From: Pseudoips prasinana
Lineage: Eukaryota > Arthropoda > Insecta > Lepidoptera > Nolidae
DNA length: 64,000 bases
Assembly (NCBI GenBank): GCA_951640165.1
Contig: OX621255.1
Span: forward strand, 29,300,001 to 29,364,000
Direction: 5' to 3'
The notes beneath the pieces are model-generated. The model was not told the DNA's origin. It saw nothing but the letters and a program-made list of their open reading frames with translations, and made no database searches. Of the stretch, positions 12,220-21,894 are shown one piece after another. Both the position numbers and the translations under genes were made by a program. Position 1 is the first letter of the stretch. Every line of letters starts with the position of its first letter.

Positions 12220-12474
12220 GTGAATAATAATAATATATAGAGACAATGTCACACAGATCATCCTAGCCCCAAACTAAGCAAAGCTTGTACTATGGGTACC
12301 AGGCGACGATATACATACTTATATAGATAGATAAATACTTATATACATAGAAAACATCCATGACTCAGAAACAAATATTCGTGCTCATCACACAATTATT
12401 TGCACTTACCGGGATTCGAACCCAGGACCACCAGCTTCGTAGGCAGGAGCACTACCAACTAGACTACGGTGACC
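12220..12474 (-). mobile_element. SINE-A (tRNA-like)
   Basis: Head on the right: GGTCACCGTAG, AGTTGGTAGTGCTCCTGCC and a B-box-like GGGTTCGAATCCC (minus strand). The body contains TGATGAGCACGAATATTTG and the 3' end is an (AAT)n-like tail on the left. Eight copies in the window. Confidence 0.85.
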
Positions 12475-13130
12475 GAATATGGTTTTGTTACTCTTAAAAA
12501 TATATACTTAACATAATTACTTAAGTTATTACTTTCTTGTGAAACGCACACGGTGGTAGACGACCATTCATCCACGAAATATGGATGAAATTTCCATTTC
12601 TGGCGAGAGGGTATTTGACGGAACGTGGCGGCAGGTATAAGTTCATCCAATTCCTCAGAACACTTCCCGTAATAAATGCTGTAAAGGACACGTAAAGACC
12701 TAGAGTTTCTATAGGTCCTAATCATAGGCAATTTATACTATACACATTACTTTTGTAGGGGCTCAAACCTGGTATAAGAGAGAGTGGTAGATCAACACAA
12801 CCCCAGTTAAGTACATCGCAATCAAACGCTACCTACTTTCTACGGACAACTATGCAAACATTGTCTATTTGAACCGCGTGCGCTGTGTGCTAATCGTTCG
12901 AATCATTTGCGTATGCGCAGGTTTCTGTGTCGTCTGTATATGGTTGCGGTAGCAACAGAGGTACTTTTACATACGCATTTTTAAGGCGTGTATATTTGTC
13001 TGCGTTGTAAAGTAAAAGCTAAAATGAGCGTGAAATATGGTTTTAAGAAACATCATTGCCATAGTAATAAAAGTTGTTAATTACCGTCGGACGTTTAAGA
13101 ACCCATCTCAAATGTGAGCCCTATTAATAA
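12475..13130. other. Unassigned
   Basis: No coding or repeat match found. Confidence 0.4.
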
Positions 13131-13210
13131 ACTCTTGGGGTCCGCCCATCTGTCTGTCTATCTGTCGGTATGTCTGTCCATCTGTCTGTCTATCTGTCTG
13201 TCTCATTATC
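13131..13210. repeat. Imperfect (CTGT/CTAT)n microsatellite
   Basis: TCTGTCTGTCTATCTGTC-type repeats preceded by GGGGTCCGCCC. Similar tracts lie inside the lepidopteran Helitrons, so this may be a Helitron interior remnant. Confidence 0.7.
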
Positions 13211-13454
13211 AGGGGGCTGTAACTCATCCACTACTACAGCAGTTAAATTGACATAGTTTTTCTATTTCCATTGCCGCTACAAGTACTAAAATTCAGTTAA
13301 ATAAATTGTTTCTCTATGTTACTTTTCGTGTACGAGCCTGACTCGCCCTTGGCTGGGATTTATATGTACTACTATGTCGGATAACATATATCTTGACACT
13401 AACATACTACCATCTAATTCTAAACTAGGCAAAGCCTATGGCGATAAGACAACT

Positions 13455-13615
13455 GTTTTACCCGCGTTAAAATTTATAAATTATAGCCTATGTGTTATTC
13501 GGATGTATAAGCTATATTACTACAAAGTTTCATCAATATCCGTTCGGTAGTTTTTGCGCGAAAGAGTAACAAACATTCATACTCACAAACTTTCGCATTT
13601 ATAATATTAGTAGGA
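13455..13615 (-). mobile_element. Helitron fragment (CGCGAAAG-type 5' end)
   Basis: On the minus strand it begins TCCTACTAATATTATAAATG and runs through CGAAAGTTTGTGAG to TTTAACGCGGGTAAAAC, then breaks in a SINE-like scrap before the CTAG end. It is the same family as the copies at 28391 and 31091. Confidence 0.7.
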
Positions 13616-13670
13616 ATACCTACATATTATAGATAAATTACACGCAGACGCAGAGAAGATTTAAATCTTG

Positions 13671-13763
13671 GAAATTATATATTTACTCATTTGGCGGAGA
13701 TCAAAACCTAATACGTAGAGAGTATGGTTTTGATCTCCGCCAAATGAGTAAATATATAATTTC
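13671..13763. repeat. Perfect hairpin, 38-bp arms, 17-nt loop
   Basis: The arm starts GAAATTATATATTTACTCAT and includes TTGGCGGAGATCAAAACC. The left arm and its upstream flank recur at about 13856-13968, where the right arm is missing. This indicates which half is older. Confidence 0.9.
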
Positions 13764-13866
13764 ATAAATTATCACAGCGCCTCCCCTGTAGGTGATAGCG
13801 TGATAATATGTAGCCTATATGTTGACCTGACCTCTTAGTAATATTCATGCAAAATTACCTACATAT
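13764..13866 (-). mobile_element. Helitron fragment
   Basis: Carries the words ATCACAGCGCCTCCCC, GTGATAGCGTGATAATATG, ACCTCTTAGTAATATTCATG found in the Helitrons at 33344 and 50098. Both termini are missing, and it lies between the two half-copies of the hairpin repeat. Confidence 0.65.
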
Positions 13867-14020
13867 TTTAGATAAATTACACGCAGACGCAGAGCATATT
13901 TAAAACTTGGAAATTATATATTTACTCATTTGGCGGAGATCAAAACCTATTACGTAGACAGTATGGTTTTGATCAACGTTTGTTTTTATAAATAAAGAAA
14001 TGCAACTTGCCTAGTTATTC

Positions 14021-14275
14021 GGTCACCGTAGCCTATTTGGTAGTGCTCCTGCCTACGAAGCTGGTGGTCCTGGGTTCGTATCCCGGTAAGTGCAAATATT
14101 TGTGTGATGAGCACGAATATTTGTTTCTGAGTCATGGTTGTTTTCTATGTATTTAAGTATTTACCTATCTATATAAGTATGTATATCGTCGCCTGGTACC
14201 CATAGTACAAGCTTTGCTTAGTTTGGGGCTAGGATGACCTGTGTGACATTGTTCAGATATATTATTATTATTATT
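14021..14275 (+). mobile_element. SINE-A (tRNA-like)
   Basis: Full-length copy: GGTCACCGTAGCC head, GGGTTCGTATCCC B-box-like word (one change), ACCTGTGTGACATTG near the 3' end, and a (ATT)n tail. Confidence 0.85.
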
Positions 14276-14676
14276 CCTTAAGGTCGTTAGTAAAGGAACT
14301 CATATCTCATATCTTTCTATCTATCACCAAATATATTTGTTAAATCAAAATGACAGCAGAATGACCACTGCTGGAAAAAGAAGGAGATATTTTTTGCCGT
14401 ATTTGTTAAATTGTTTTGTTAACTATTTCGTACCAAATTACACGCCTAAAATTAGCACGGATGTTATAAAAACCTGGTTTCCTAACCGCCATTAAGCCGT
14501 AGGTATATGAGCGCGTTATAATTTGCATGCCTTGCAATCGGAACGTCCGCTTGCATTGCAGTAATAATATGTAAATTGTATCCTTATAGAAAACAATTGC
14601 TAAAGGCGCGGTGCAAGCACAACTGCCAACTAGCAGTAGCAACTTTAACCGAAAATAATGAGGTGTAGAGTTCGAA

Positions 14677-14925
14677 GGTCACCGTAGCCTAGTTGGTAGT
14701 GCCTACGAAGCTGGTGGTCCTGGGTTCGAATCCCAGTAAAGGCAAATAGTTTTGTGATGAGCACGAATATTTGTTTCTGAGTCATAGATGTTTTCTATGT
14801 ATATAAGTATTTATCTATCTATATAAGTATGTATATCGTCGCCTGGTACCCATAGTACAAGCTTTGCTTAGTTTGGGGCTAGGATGATCTGTGTGACATT
14901 GTCCCTAGATATTATATTATATTAA
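14677..14925 (+). mobile_element. SINE-A (tRNA-like)
   Basis: Same family. The D-arm side has lost the CTCCTGC segment (TAGTGCCTACGAAGC), so the tRNA-like fold is broken. The tail is ATATTATATTATATT. Confidence 0.85.
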
Positions 14926-15104
14926 ATCCCTCGTCAAAAAACACATACGCAAGCTGTGAAAACCATCCTAAACGGCGTGACCCTCCAGACTAATAGGGTT
15001 TATTCTAGACTAGAGTGAACAGGCATCTTATGGATACGCGTGGTTCACCTTAGACCACATCTTCGTAAAGATGAAGATTCAGAAGATCTAAGGTAAAAAA
15101 CAAG

Positions 15105-15345
15105 AGTAATATTTGGAATTTTCTGTTAAGAAAAATTCTGGAGTTTGGGACATTTGGGAGCATGTAAATCCGTCGGTTCTGCACCTGATTTCTTTCTGTT
15201 CGAGTTGGCTATCGAGTTTCATCAGATCATAAGAGTGAAGGAATAAGAGAGTGCATCTGTGATTATTATCATATGTCCCACGCAATGGCATGTCTCCATT
15301 GAGTCTGGCTACCATGGTCGAAATCGACCCAGCAAGATATTATCA
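15105..15345 (+). mobile_element. SINE-C (tRNA-like), head-truncated
   Basis: Diverged 3' part of SINE-C: CCGTCGGTTCTGCACCTGAT, TCAGATCATAAGAGTGA, TCCATTGAGTCTGGCTACC. It ends beside the target site of the R1 LINE. Confidence 0.6.
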
Positions 15346-15706
15346 TTAAGGAAATAAATGCCTCCTTTTGTTTTTCTTTTTTTTTTTGCGGGGTGGAAAA
15401 TCCTGCATGGATGTCCTCCGCCTCGGGGGAAGCGGAGGGGTCTGTCAGACTCCTACTGACTAAAAACCACCCCGGTGTTCCATCTCACACCTGCGCCAGG
15501 GGTCGCGGGAACATACGATACTTCCGCAACCCCCGGCTGGTGCTGGCCCATAATTGCGGGCCTCCTCGCTTTTGGGGGGGAGTGAGGTGTTAAACTCCCC
15601 CCGCAACGTCTAAGAGGGGCGTGCGTGGAACACGTCGCGCCGCCACCTCGGGTCCAGATGTGTAGTGGGCGACGGACACCCCCGAGTCCGTCACCCCTGG
15701 GCCCAT

Positions 15707-16040
15707 TTAGGGGGGCCGGAAGAGGGCGCTGTCCGCCCTCCGCCGACGCCCGGTGCGTCTGCTGCGGGCCGGGTGAGAGGATGTAATCTCCCTCTCCCTT
15801 TCCGCAGCTTCCTTCCGCGAGATGACTGTCTCGCAAAAGGAAACCACCGCGTCCCAGGACTCTTCGCCGCCAACCATCGAGTTTACGACGGCCGGCAGCG
15901 ACAGGTCACTGCCTACTCCAGAAATGAGGACACGGCGCAGCTCCTCCCAAGCGGCACACTCTGCCAGCGTATGCAGCGCCGTGTCCTCCCGACAGTCGAC
16001 GCAGTGGTGACACCGGGCGTCCGGCTCCCTATTTTTCCGA
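15707..16040 (-). pseudogene. R1-clade LINE C-terminal zinc knuckle
   Basis: In a different frame from the RT part, the sequence gives NREPDARCHHCVDCRED, then TALHTLAECAAW: the Cys-Cys-His-Cys nucleic-acid-binding knuckle found at the end of R1-clade ORF2 proteins. It continues with an Arg-rich tail. This shows that the 3' end of the element is genuine and that the missing part is internal. Confidence 0.8.
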
Positions 16041-16719
16041 AGTCCCACCGGCTGTCGAGCACCAATCCCAGGTACTTCATGGTAGGCTCGACAGCGATCC
16101 GGACCCCCCCGACCACAATGTGTGATCCGGGCGGCGGCGCCCGCCGGGGACCATGGAACATCATGGCCTCCGACTTGTTGAGGGCCACCTCCAGGCCGAG
16201 GCGCCGGATGCGGCTCACCACCTGTGATACCGCAGCCGTCGCCCGCAACGCTGCCTCCCTGTGTGAACTCCCGCGGGCCGTGACCAGCGTGTCGTCCGCA
16301 TAACACGTCAGGTCCACGCCCGGCTGGAGTTCGCCCCTCAGCACCCAGTCGTACCCGATGTTCCACAGGAGTGGGCCCAAAACCGAACCCTGTGGAACAC
16401 CGCACGACATTGAGTGCCGGTGTCCGCCATCACGTCCCACGTAGGTGACACACCTCTCCGCTAGGTAAGCCCCAACGATGTGGCGGAGGTAGGAAGGCAG
16501 TGCCTCCCGAATGCAACTCCAGGGCAGGGTGTTGAAGGCGTTGGAGATGTCCAAGGACACCGCCAACATCACCCCACCCCGGGACACCGCTTCCTCCGCC
16601 AGGACTCTCACCCTCGGCACAGCGTATCCACGCTGTGTCGAGGGTGAGAGTCCTGGCGTAGAGCGCCCATGCCGAAAGCCGAACTGGCTCTCGTCCAGGT
16701 CCGGCCCCGCTCCGCACAA
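15913..16719 (-). pseudogene. R1-clade reverse transcriptase, partial
   Basis: Fingers/palm of an R1-type reverse transcriptase, which would copy its own RNA at a nuclear target site. Visible motifs: QFGFRHGRST, LAVSLDISNAFNTLPW, CGVPQGSVLGPLLW and CYADDTLV (catalytic Asp pair). An inverted insertion replaces the usual short stretch between GRST and RVRVLAEEAV with PGLSPSTQRGYAVP. After SRWDFGK the frame jumps directly into the C-terminal region, so a large part between the RT and the zinc knuckle (thumb region) has been deleted, with a frameshift at the joint (about 16040-16050). Confidence 0.85.
16598..16657. repeat. Hairpin inside the R1 coding region, 28-bp arms, 4-nt loop
   Basis: The left arm GCCAGGACTCTCACCCTCG... 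matches the right arm at 27 of 28 positions; the loop is ATCC. In the coding sense the left arm encodes the expected RVRVLA of R1 proteins. The right arm is therefore the inverted copy, added without losing the reading frame. Confidence 0.9.
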
Positions 16720-16753
16720 GTGGCCGACGAGGCGGGCTGCGATTATCCGCTCG

Positions 16754-16800
16754 AATAAATGCCTCCTAACTTAACTTAACTTAACTTAACTTAACTTAGT
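16754..16800. repeat. R1 target duplication and (AACTT)n microsatellite
   Basis: AATAAATGCCTCCT (second copy of the TSD) is followed by about six AACTT units. The pentamer differs from the insect telomere repeat. Confidence 0.85.
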
Positions 16801-16844
16801 AATAAAATAAAATATACTTCGTTAATACGACCGTACGGTAATGG

Positions 16845-16936
16845 CCAATTTAGGCACGCTATCAGTCCATAGATGGGTCAGCACTAAAGTGGTAAAATTT
16901 CTGAGCGTCTCCGTGCTTTGAAAGGCATGTTGCCAT
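16845..16936 (+). repeat. 5S-type SINE fragment
   Basis: TCAGTCCATAGATGGGTCAGC and GAGCGTCTCCGTGCTTTGAA match the 5S-like SINE at 55180-55270, diverged. Confidence 0.5.
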
Positions 16937-16993
16937 ATGCCTGCTTACATTCTGCATGCCAGCTTGCATACTGTATGCCTGCTTCCATGCTGC
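16937..16993. repeat. 19-bp minisatellite, three units
   Basis: ATGCCTGCTTACATTCTGC, ATGCCAGCTTGCATACTGT and ATGCCTGCTTCCATGCTGC follow one another exactly, then decay into related words to about 17050. Confidence 0.85.
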
Positions 16994-17266
16994 ATAGCTA
17001 TGCGCACTGCTTGACTGCTCGCATGCTTGAAGCAAACATCCTTATTTGCATGCTTCTTTCTACTTCGAACAAATGAAATGAAAAATAGAGCATAATCGTT
17101 AGTTTTTTACCTTATGTAGTGCATGACGTGGCAGCTACTGAAACATTCTGCCAGAAAACTCAGTAGGAAACGTGTTTTTAGCTTTAATCGTTCTTTTAAG
17201 CTTTTCGTAGACTTTTCTCTGATATCACTGGGAAGTTTGTTATAGAATTTTATACATTGCCCTATA

Positions 17267-17647
17267 CAACATGTAACGTAATTAACGCACACCCTCCAAC
17301 AACCCAATTAGAATATTATGTTGTAATCATAATTCATACACAAAAAATTTTATTCAACATGTATATACATTGTTATTTACTAAATTCGTTTCTTAAAATC
17401 AAGTTTATTTTTCTTTATTTGAATTTGTATGAATACAAATAAAACTGCGATTTAAAAGTCTCATTACGTTGACTTACGTCCATTTCAATTTGTTTTGACT
17501 GTACGGGGTTAAAATAACGGTAGTTTCCGTAACTTTAATTATTTTGGAATAAAAATTACCTCTATTAAAAATGATATAAATCGATTCAGTAAACGATTCT
17601 GAACAAACTATTTTCAGGGGGGTGTGCGTTAATTAAGTTACATGTTG
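17267..17647. mobile_element. CAACATG MITE, copy 1 (TA target duplication)
   Basis: 381 bp with inverted ends CAACATGTAACGTAATTAAC / GTTAATTAAGTTACATGTTG continuing into GCACACCC, flanked by TA. The uninterrupted LINE reads TATACATTGC...AAGAG, so the insertion is exact at TA. This fits a Tc1/mariner-type MITE. No coding capacity; the interior includes the palindromic ATCGATTCAGTAAACGATTC. Confidence 0.9.
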
Positions 17648-17720
17648 TATAAGAGTTACTTATTTTGTGGAGACGGGTAGTATGTTACATAAGATTATTC
17701 TTACGTATATGATTAATTAT

Positions 17721-17897
17721 GAATCTAATCCCTGTGTCACCGGGTACTTAACAAACCTATAATAGACGGACACAAATTACATCCAGACACAGAACAATTA
17801 TTTATGGGTCACACAAATACTTATCCGGCGCGGGACTCGAACCTGCGCCACGAAGCGGCGAGGCGACTATCTTAGCCGCTGCGCCACACGTGCAGTG
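17721..17897 (-). mobile_element. SINE-D (tRNA-like)
   Basis: Head on the right (minus strand): GCACGTGTGGCGCAGCGGCT, then a B-box-like GGTTCGAGTCCCGCGCC. The body has TAATTTGTGTCCGTCTATTA-like words. Three copies in the window. The head resembles a tRNA A/B-box layout, but it is followed by a SINE body, so I do not call a tRNA gene. Confidence 0.75.
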
Positions 17898-18163
17898 CAT
17901 TTATAGTATGTGTATCGCTCCTTCAACATAAACATAGCATAAACTATGATACCTCCTACTTAGCTTATCCCAGATTCGTCGTTAAATTAATTAAGTAATT
18001 AATTTAATTTTAGAGATATTTAAATCTGTATCGATTTTTAATCGTTCTATATTCAATTAACTTAAATACCGATTTAAAGGAGGCTAAATTGCACAAGATG
18101 TTTTAATAAAAAAAAATGTGTGTAATGTGTGTGGTTACAGTTCTTTTTTTCTTAATAATAACC

Positions 18164-18381
18164 GGGGACATTATTCCCACACGGCTATCTGATCCCAAAC
18201 TAAGCAGAGCTTGTACTATGGAAACCAGATAACTGATATACTATGTATACTACTTTTCTTTTGTAGATACATACTTATATAGAGAATAACACCCAGACTC
18301 CGGACAGACAGACATATTCACGCACATAAATATCTGTCCTGAGTGGGGATTGAACGACCTGCGGCGTGAAAGCCTAGCAAT
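18164..18381 (-). mobile_element. SINE-B (tRNA-like)
   Basis: GGGACATTATTCCCACACGG, TGATCCCAAACTAAGCAGAG, CTTATATAGAGAATAACACC and the GACCTGCGGCGTGAAAG head. It is directly followed by a second partial copy (18382-18535). Confidence 0.8.
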
Positions 18382-18535
18382 ACTACTTTTTTTTTTGAAA
18401 TACATACTTATATAGATAATTACACCAGAACCCATGACAAACAGACATGTTCATGCACCCAAATATCTGTCTTGAGAGAGAATCGAGAGACCTGCGGCGT
18501 AAAAGGCAAGCATTTACCAACCAGCCCGTCCGACC
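18382..18535 (-). mobile_element. SINE-B, partial, abutting the previous copy
   Basis: Repeats only the head half: ATACATACTTATATAGATAA to ACCTGCGGCGTAAAAGGC. This is either a tandem half-duplication or one SINE inserted in another. Confidence 0.75.
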
Positions 18536-18606
18536 ACTAAACGAATACAGCAGCCAAACAAGTAGACGGCATCTTATGGAAAGCTGGTTAACGTGAGGTG
18601 GTTAGC

Positions 18607-19116
18607 GTCAAAGTCATAGTCAAAAATCATTTATTCCGTAAAAATTTTACATTTATGAGGAATCGTCATATTTTTTTAGCCTACGGTGCAGTGCATGACG
18701 TGGCAGCTACTAAGAAACACTGCCAGAAAACTCAGTAGGAATCCTTTTTTAAAATAAAATATACTTAAGATTAATTACAATCATGTGTGTTAACTTAGAA
18801 CAACTCAATCCCAAGCACTTTTATCACTTACATCAGAAATTTTGTAATATGTTACGCTACACAATTTGGCTTTAATAATTCTTTTAAACTTATTCGTAGA
18901 CAATTCTCTATTATCATTGGGAAGTTTGTTATAGAATCTTATACATTGCAACATAAAGAGTTACTTATTTTGTGGAGACGGGTAGTATGCAATATGAGAT
19001 TATTCTTATATCTAGTATTTACATTATGTGTAGCGCTCCTTTTACAGAAGGAATCTATATTAAAACGAGCCAAATCATCAGTCTGCTTAAACACTTTTTT
19101 TATTACCAAATTGCCA
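18607..19116 (-). mobile_element. CR1/Jockey-type LINE 3' end, copy L3
   Basis: Same 3' UTR and C-terminal coding region as L1. It extends slightly further upstream (minus-strand KKVFKQTDDLARFNIDSFCKRS) and carries frameshifts. Confidence 0.8.
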
Positions 19117-19612
19117 GGGCACATTATTTACACACGGCCTTCTGATCCCAAACTAAGCCGAGCTTGTATTATGGAAACCAGATGACTGATATACTACGTA
19201 GACTACTTTTCTTTTGTAGATACATACTTATATAGATAACTAGTGGCCCGGTACGTGCTTCGTTACGTATAAGGCATAGTTATAAAAAAATATTATAAAG
19301 TTCATTAATTCAAACAGAAAAATATTTTAAATTGCTAAAAGATGCCGATTTTACACTTTTTCAAGACTTTTTAATAAATTTATCTACCTTTCCTGGACTT
19401 CCACGAATAATTCAAGACCAAAATTAGCCGAATCGGTAAAGGCGTTGTTGAGTTATAAAATTACAACGAAAAGTGGCCTTGATTTTTATATATATAGATT
19501 ACAACCAAACCCGGTACAAACAGACATGTTCATGCACACAAATAGCTGTACTGGGTGAGAATCGAAACCACGACCCGCGGCGTAAAAGGCCAACCAAGCC
19601 AATGGCCCCGTC
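19117..19612 (-). mobile_element. SINE-B split by a Helitron
   Basis: Left part 19117-19239 (TTCTGATCCCAAACTAAG to ATAGATAA) and right part 19499-19612 (TTACAACCAAACCCGGTAC to the head). Joining the parts gives ATAGATAA|TTACAACC, the normal SINE-B sequence. Confidence 0.85.
19240..19498 (-). mobile_element. Non-autonomous Helitron inside SINE-B
   Basis: Minus strand: 5' TCTATATATATAAAAATCAA, 3' GTACCGGGCCACTAG, inserted exactly between A and T of the SINE with no duplicated bases. It belongs to a different Helitron subfamily from the GCGGGTAAAACCGC type and lacks that hairpin. Confidence 0.85.
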
Positions 19613-19751
19613 TTATTAATATTTCTACCCAAGGTCTCATTAATGACGGCGGAACACCATACCCCTAGACCAACACAGCGGCCAAACATGTAGACAGTCC
19701 ACGTGATGGAAAGCAGGTTAACAAGACTTGACTTTATGGTTAGGGTTAGCA

Positions 19752-20089
19752 ATCAAAATACAAAATCAATATGTAGTGTTAATTCCGCTAATTGTCAGTT
19801 TAATCATGCCGGGATGCAATTTGCACCGCCCTCCCGCCCGCAAAAACGTGCACATGCAAGAAGGACAATCTAAAGCTAATATAAAGCTCCTTATTTATTT
19901 TTGAGAATGGTCCGTGGAGAACCGAAACACGTGTTGGGTATCGTACTGGCGCATGTAATTTGCTTTTTTATATTGTCCTTCTTGCATGTGCGCATTTTTG
20001 CGGGCGGGAGGGCGTTGCAAATTGCATCCCGGCATGATTAAACTGACAATTAGCGGAATTAACACTACATATTGATTTTGTATTTTGAT
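19752..20089. repeat. Large inverted repeat, 118-bp arms, 102-nt spacer
   Basis: Left arm 19752-19869, right arm 19972-20089, only a few mismatches (ATCAAAATACAAAATCAATA at the outer end, TGCAAGAAGGACAAT at the inner end). Outside the arms, GGTTAGGGTTAGC occurs on the left at 19739 and again on the right at about 20133. This is either a foldback transposon or a long inverted duplication. Confidence 0.85.
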
Positions 20090-20149
20090 AGTTATGGATT
20101 TCCGCAAAGTAACGCCTGATTCCTTTACTAATGTTAGGGTTAGCGTAAA

Positions 20150-20205
20150 AACTAGCCAAATCATCAGTCTGCTTCAACACTTTTTCTTATTACCAAATTG
20201 CCAGC
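20150..20205 (-). mobile_element. CR1/Jockey-type LINE scrap
   Basis: The minus strand reads KQTDDLASF, matching the L3 stretch at 19064-19110. Confidence 0.6.
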
Positions 20206-20465
20206 TTCTGTAAAATAATGAAGGTCATTAAGTCGCTACAAAGCCTTCGCATTGCTACGGAGTCACGGACAATGGGGACCAGGGCCCGAGGGCTCTGTTG
20301 ACCTTAACAACAATTGAGTTGGAAACTCTTGGGTTAACGATTATATCTGGGACGTGTGGGTAGCAGGACTTAAGACCTGAACTAAGAAACGAATATATAC
20401 AAGGTGTAACATAAATAGTGGATATAACCTGAAGGATAGTAGCTGCCCCAGAGGGTTTGGCTAAA

Positions 20466-20511
20466 ACGACGGATTTCTACTTGTGGATCGTGACAAGTAG
20501 AAATCCGTCGT
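20466..20511. repeat. Perfect hairpin, 19-bp arms, 8-nt loop
   Basis: Arm ACGACGGATTTCTACTTGT, loop GGATCGTG, exact reverse complement. Confidence 0.9.
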
Positions 20512-20640
20512 ATCTGTCTAACCCACTTAGCCTCGTTAAAATTTAATGAAAGTACTCATTACATTCTTCATCATGCTCGCCGTTTAAGGGTTCTTTTGAC
20601 CTGGTCTTTCTTAAGAACATCTGTAATATATAATATAAAA

Positions 20641-20803
20641 TCCTGGGACATTATTGACACACGGCAATCTGATACCATGGAATCTATGGAATCCATATTC
20701 CTGTATGTATCATATCTGTACATAAAATCTATTCTGGGTGGGAATCTAACCCACGAAATGCGGCGTGGAAGACAAGTATATACCACACCAACCGGCCCGT
20801 CTA
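20641..20803 (-). mobile_element. SINE-B, internally deleted
   Basis: CCTGGGACATTATTGACACA at one end and GGAATCTAACCCACGAAATG at the head; the middle is missing. Confidence 0.7.
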
Positions 20804-20815
20804 TTATCATCATAA

Positions 20816-21060
20816 TACATAGAGAGATGCTGCTGCCCGTTCCGTTGCGGAGACATTCCTTTGCGACGACTTCTTCGCCCCCCACGGGATGAGATAGGGC
20901 GATAACTCACGACATGCAGCGTGGAAGGCAAGTATATACTAACCACACCAACCACACAAAGATGCTGATGTCCATTTCGTTCCGGAGACATTCCTTTGCG
21001 AAAATTTCTACGTCCCCCACAGGATGAGATAGGGTGGTGACATTTTGCCGACAGCCACAC
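20816..21060 (-). repeat. LINE-like dispersed repeat, tandem pair
   Basis: Two successive diverged copies of GGAGACATTCCTTTGCGA followed by CCCCCAC.GGATGAGATAGG, the word set of the repeat near 36.2 kb. Confidence 0.6.
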
Positions 21061-21383
21061 AGTAGCCACAGTTTTTGTAGACTTATTTGGCACTATTTCC
21101 TAAAGTTCATACATTGACCAAAGACAAAGGAAGTCAGTTCCCTAAAAATTCCGCACGAACGGCCTCTGGGAACCGGTTCGCAATAAATTTTATAATACAT
21201 CTGCATCCGCCCACGTCTCGTATGGCCATAGATTAGGAATTGGTAGGACATTTCCGGATTTTTGACCTCCTGCCTCAGCCTTGTCTCTAATTTGTTTGAT
21301 TATTTCACGATTCTTCCATGAATAGCCATATGGGTAAAATTATGTCATAGCTATCATATCGCTGAACTTGGAAGATGGGTTGG

Positions 21384-21495
21384 TACTCAGAGGGACGCTG
21401 CTGCCTGTTCACTGGTAGGTATTTCCTCGGAACGACATCTACGCCCCACACGAAATGAGATGGAGTGGCGATATTCATCGCCGTCACCATAAATG
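21384..21495 (+). repeat. LINE-like dispersed repeat fragment
   Basis: AGAGGGACGCTGCTGCCTGT, GTATTTCCTCGGAACGACAT, ACGAAATGAGATGGAGTGGC: same family. Confidence 0.6.
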
Positions 21496-21617
21496 CTGCA
21501 CCATACATGCATTTTTTTTTAATATGTAACGAACTGGAATTTAAACGTAAGTCCTGCCTGCCACAAATATGTATCTATTGATACATATTTGTTTATAGCA
21601 TCATATAGTTTATAGTA

Positions 21618-21657
21618 CCAGACCAACAGGCCTCCAATAGGAGGCCTGTTGGTCTGG
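21618..21657. repeat. Perfect hairpin, 18-bp arms, 4-nt loop
   Basis: Arm CCAGACCAACAGGCCTCC, loop AATA, exact reverse complement. The right arm runs into a SINE-B head (GCTGAGCCAGATATCGTGGG), so the left arm is probably the inverted copy. Confidence 0.9.
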
Positions 21658-21740
21658 CTGCTGAGCCAGATATCGTGGGTTCAATCGCTACCCAGGACAA
21701 ATATTTGTGATCTTGAACATGTCTATTTGTCTTCTTCTGG
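21640..21740 (+). mobile_element. SINE-B, 5' part only
   Basis: Head with GTGGGTTCAATCGCTACCC and GGACAAATATTTGTGATC; broken after CATGTCTATTTGTC. Confidence 0.6.
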
Positions 21741-21894
21741 ATGTTTTCTGTGTATTGTATGTATATATTTACGCAAAAACTGTATTTAAGTATTTCGGAT
21801 TGAACCCGCAACCTTTGGATCAAGAATCAAGTGCACTAACAGTTGATTGTCGCGACGTCGATTGTCAGAATGTATTGCACACTCATATTGCGAA

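Larger units (their letters stand above)
15367..16753 (-). mobile_element. R1-clade LINE, 5'-truncated, internally deleted, with TSD
   Basis: GC-rich, unlike its AT-rich surroundings. The poly(A) tail is at 15367-15387 (T run on the plus strand), and the 14-bp target duplication AATAAATGCCTCCT is at 15353-15366 and 16754-16767. These are hallmarks of target-primed reverse transcription. The neighbouring AACTT repeats are not telomeric TTAGG, so this is not a TRAS/SART-style telomeric insertion. The minus strand codes for part of the reverse transcriptase and a C-terminal zinc knuckle. Confidence 0.9.
17100..17940 (-). mobile_element. CR1/Jockey-type LINE 3' end, copy L2, twice interrupted
   Basis: The same LINE 3' end as L1 (GCATGACGTGGCAGCTACTG, then CAGAAAACTCAGTAGGAA; the protein QCIKFYNKLPSDIRE on the minus strand). 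A TA-flanked MITE (17267-17647) and a SINE-D (about 17721-17897) are inserted in it. Removing both restores the order seen at 10896-11365. Confidence 0.8.

Noticed and set aside
15393..16303. Plus-strand open frames over the R1 element
   Set aside because: Antisense shadows of the GC-rich minus-strand reverse transcriptase.
16754..16800. Telomeric target for a TRAS/SART element
   Set aside because: The pentamer is AACTT, not TTAGG, and the LINE's 14-bp target duplication is mostly non-repeat sequence.
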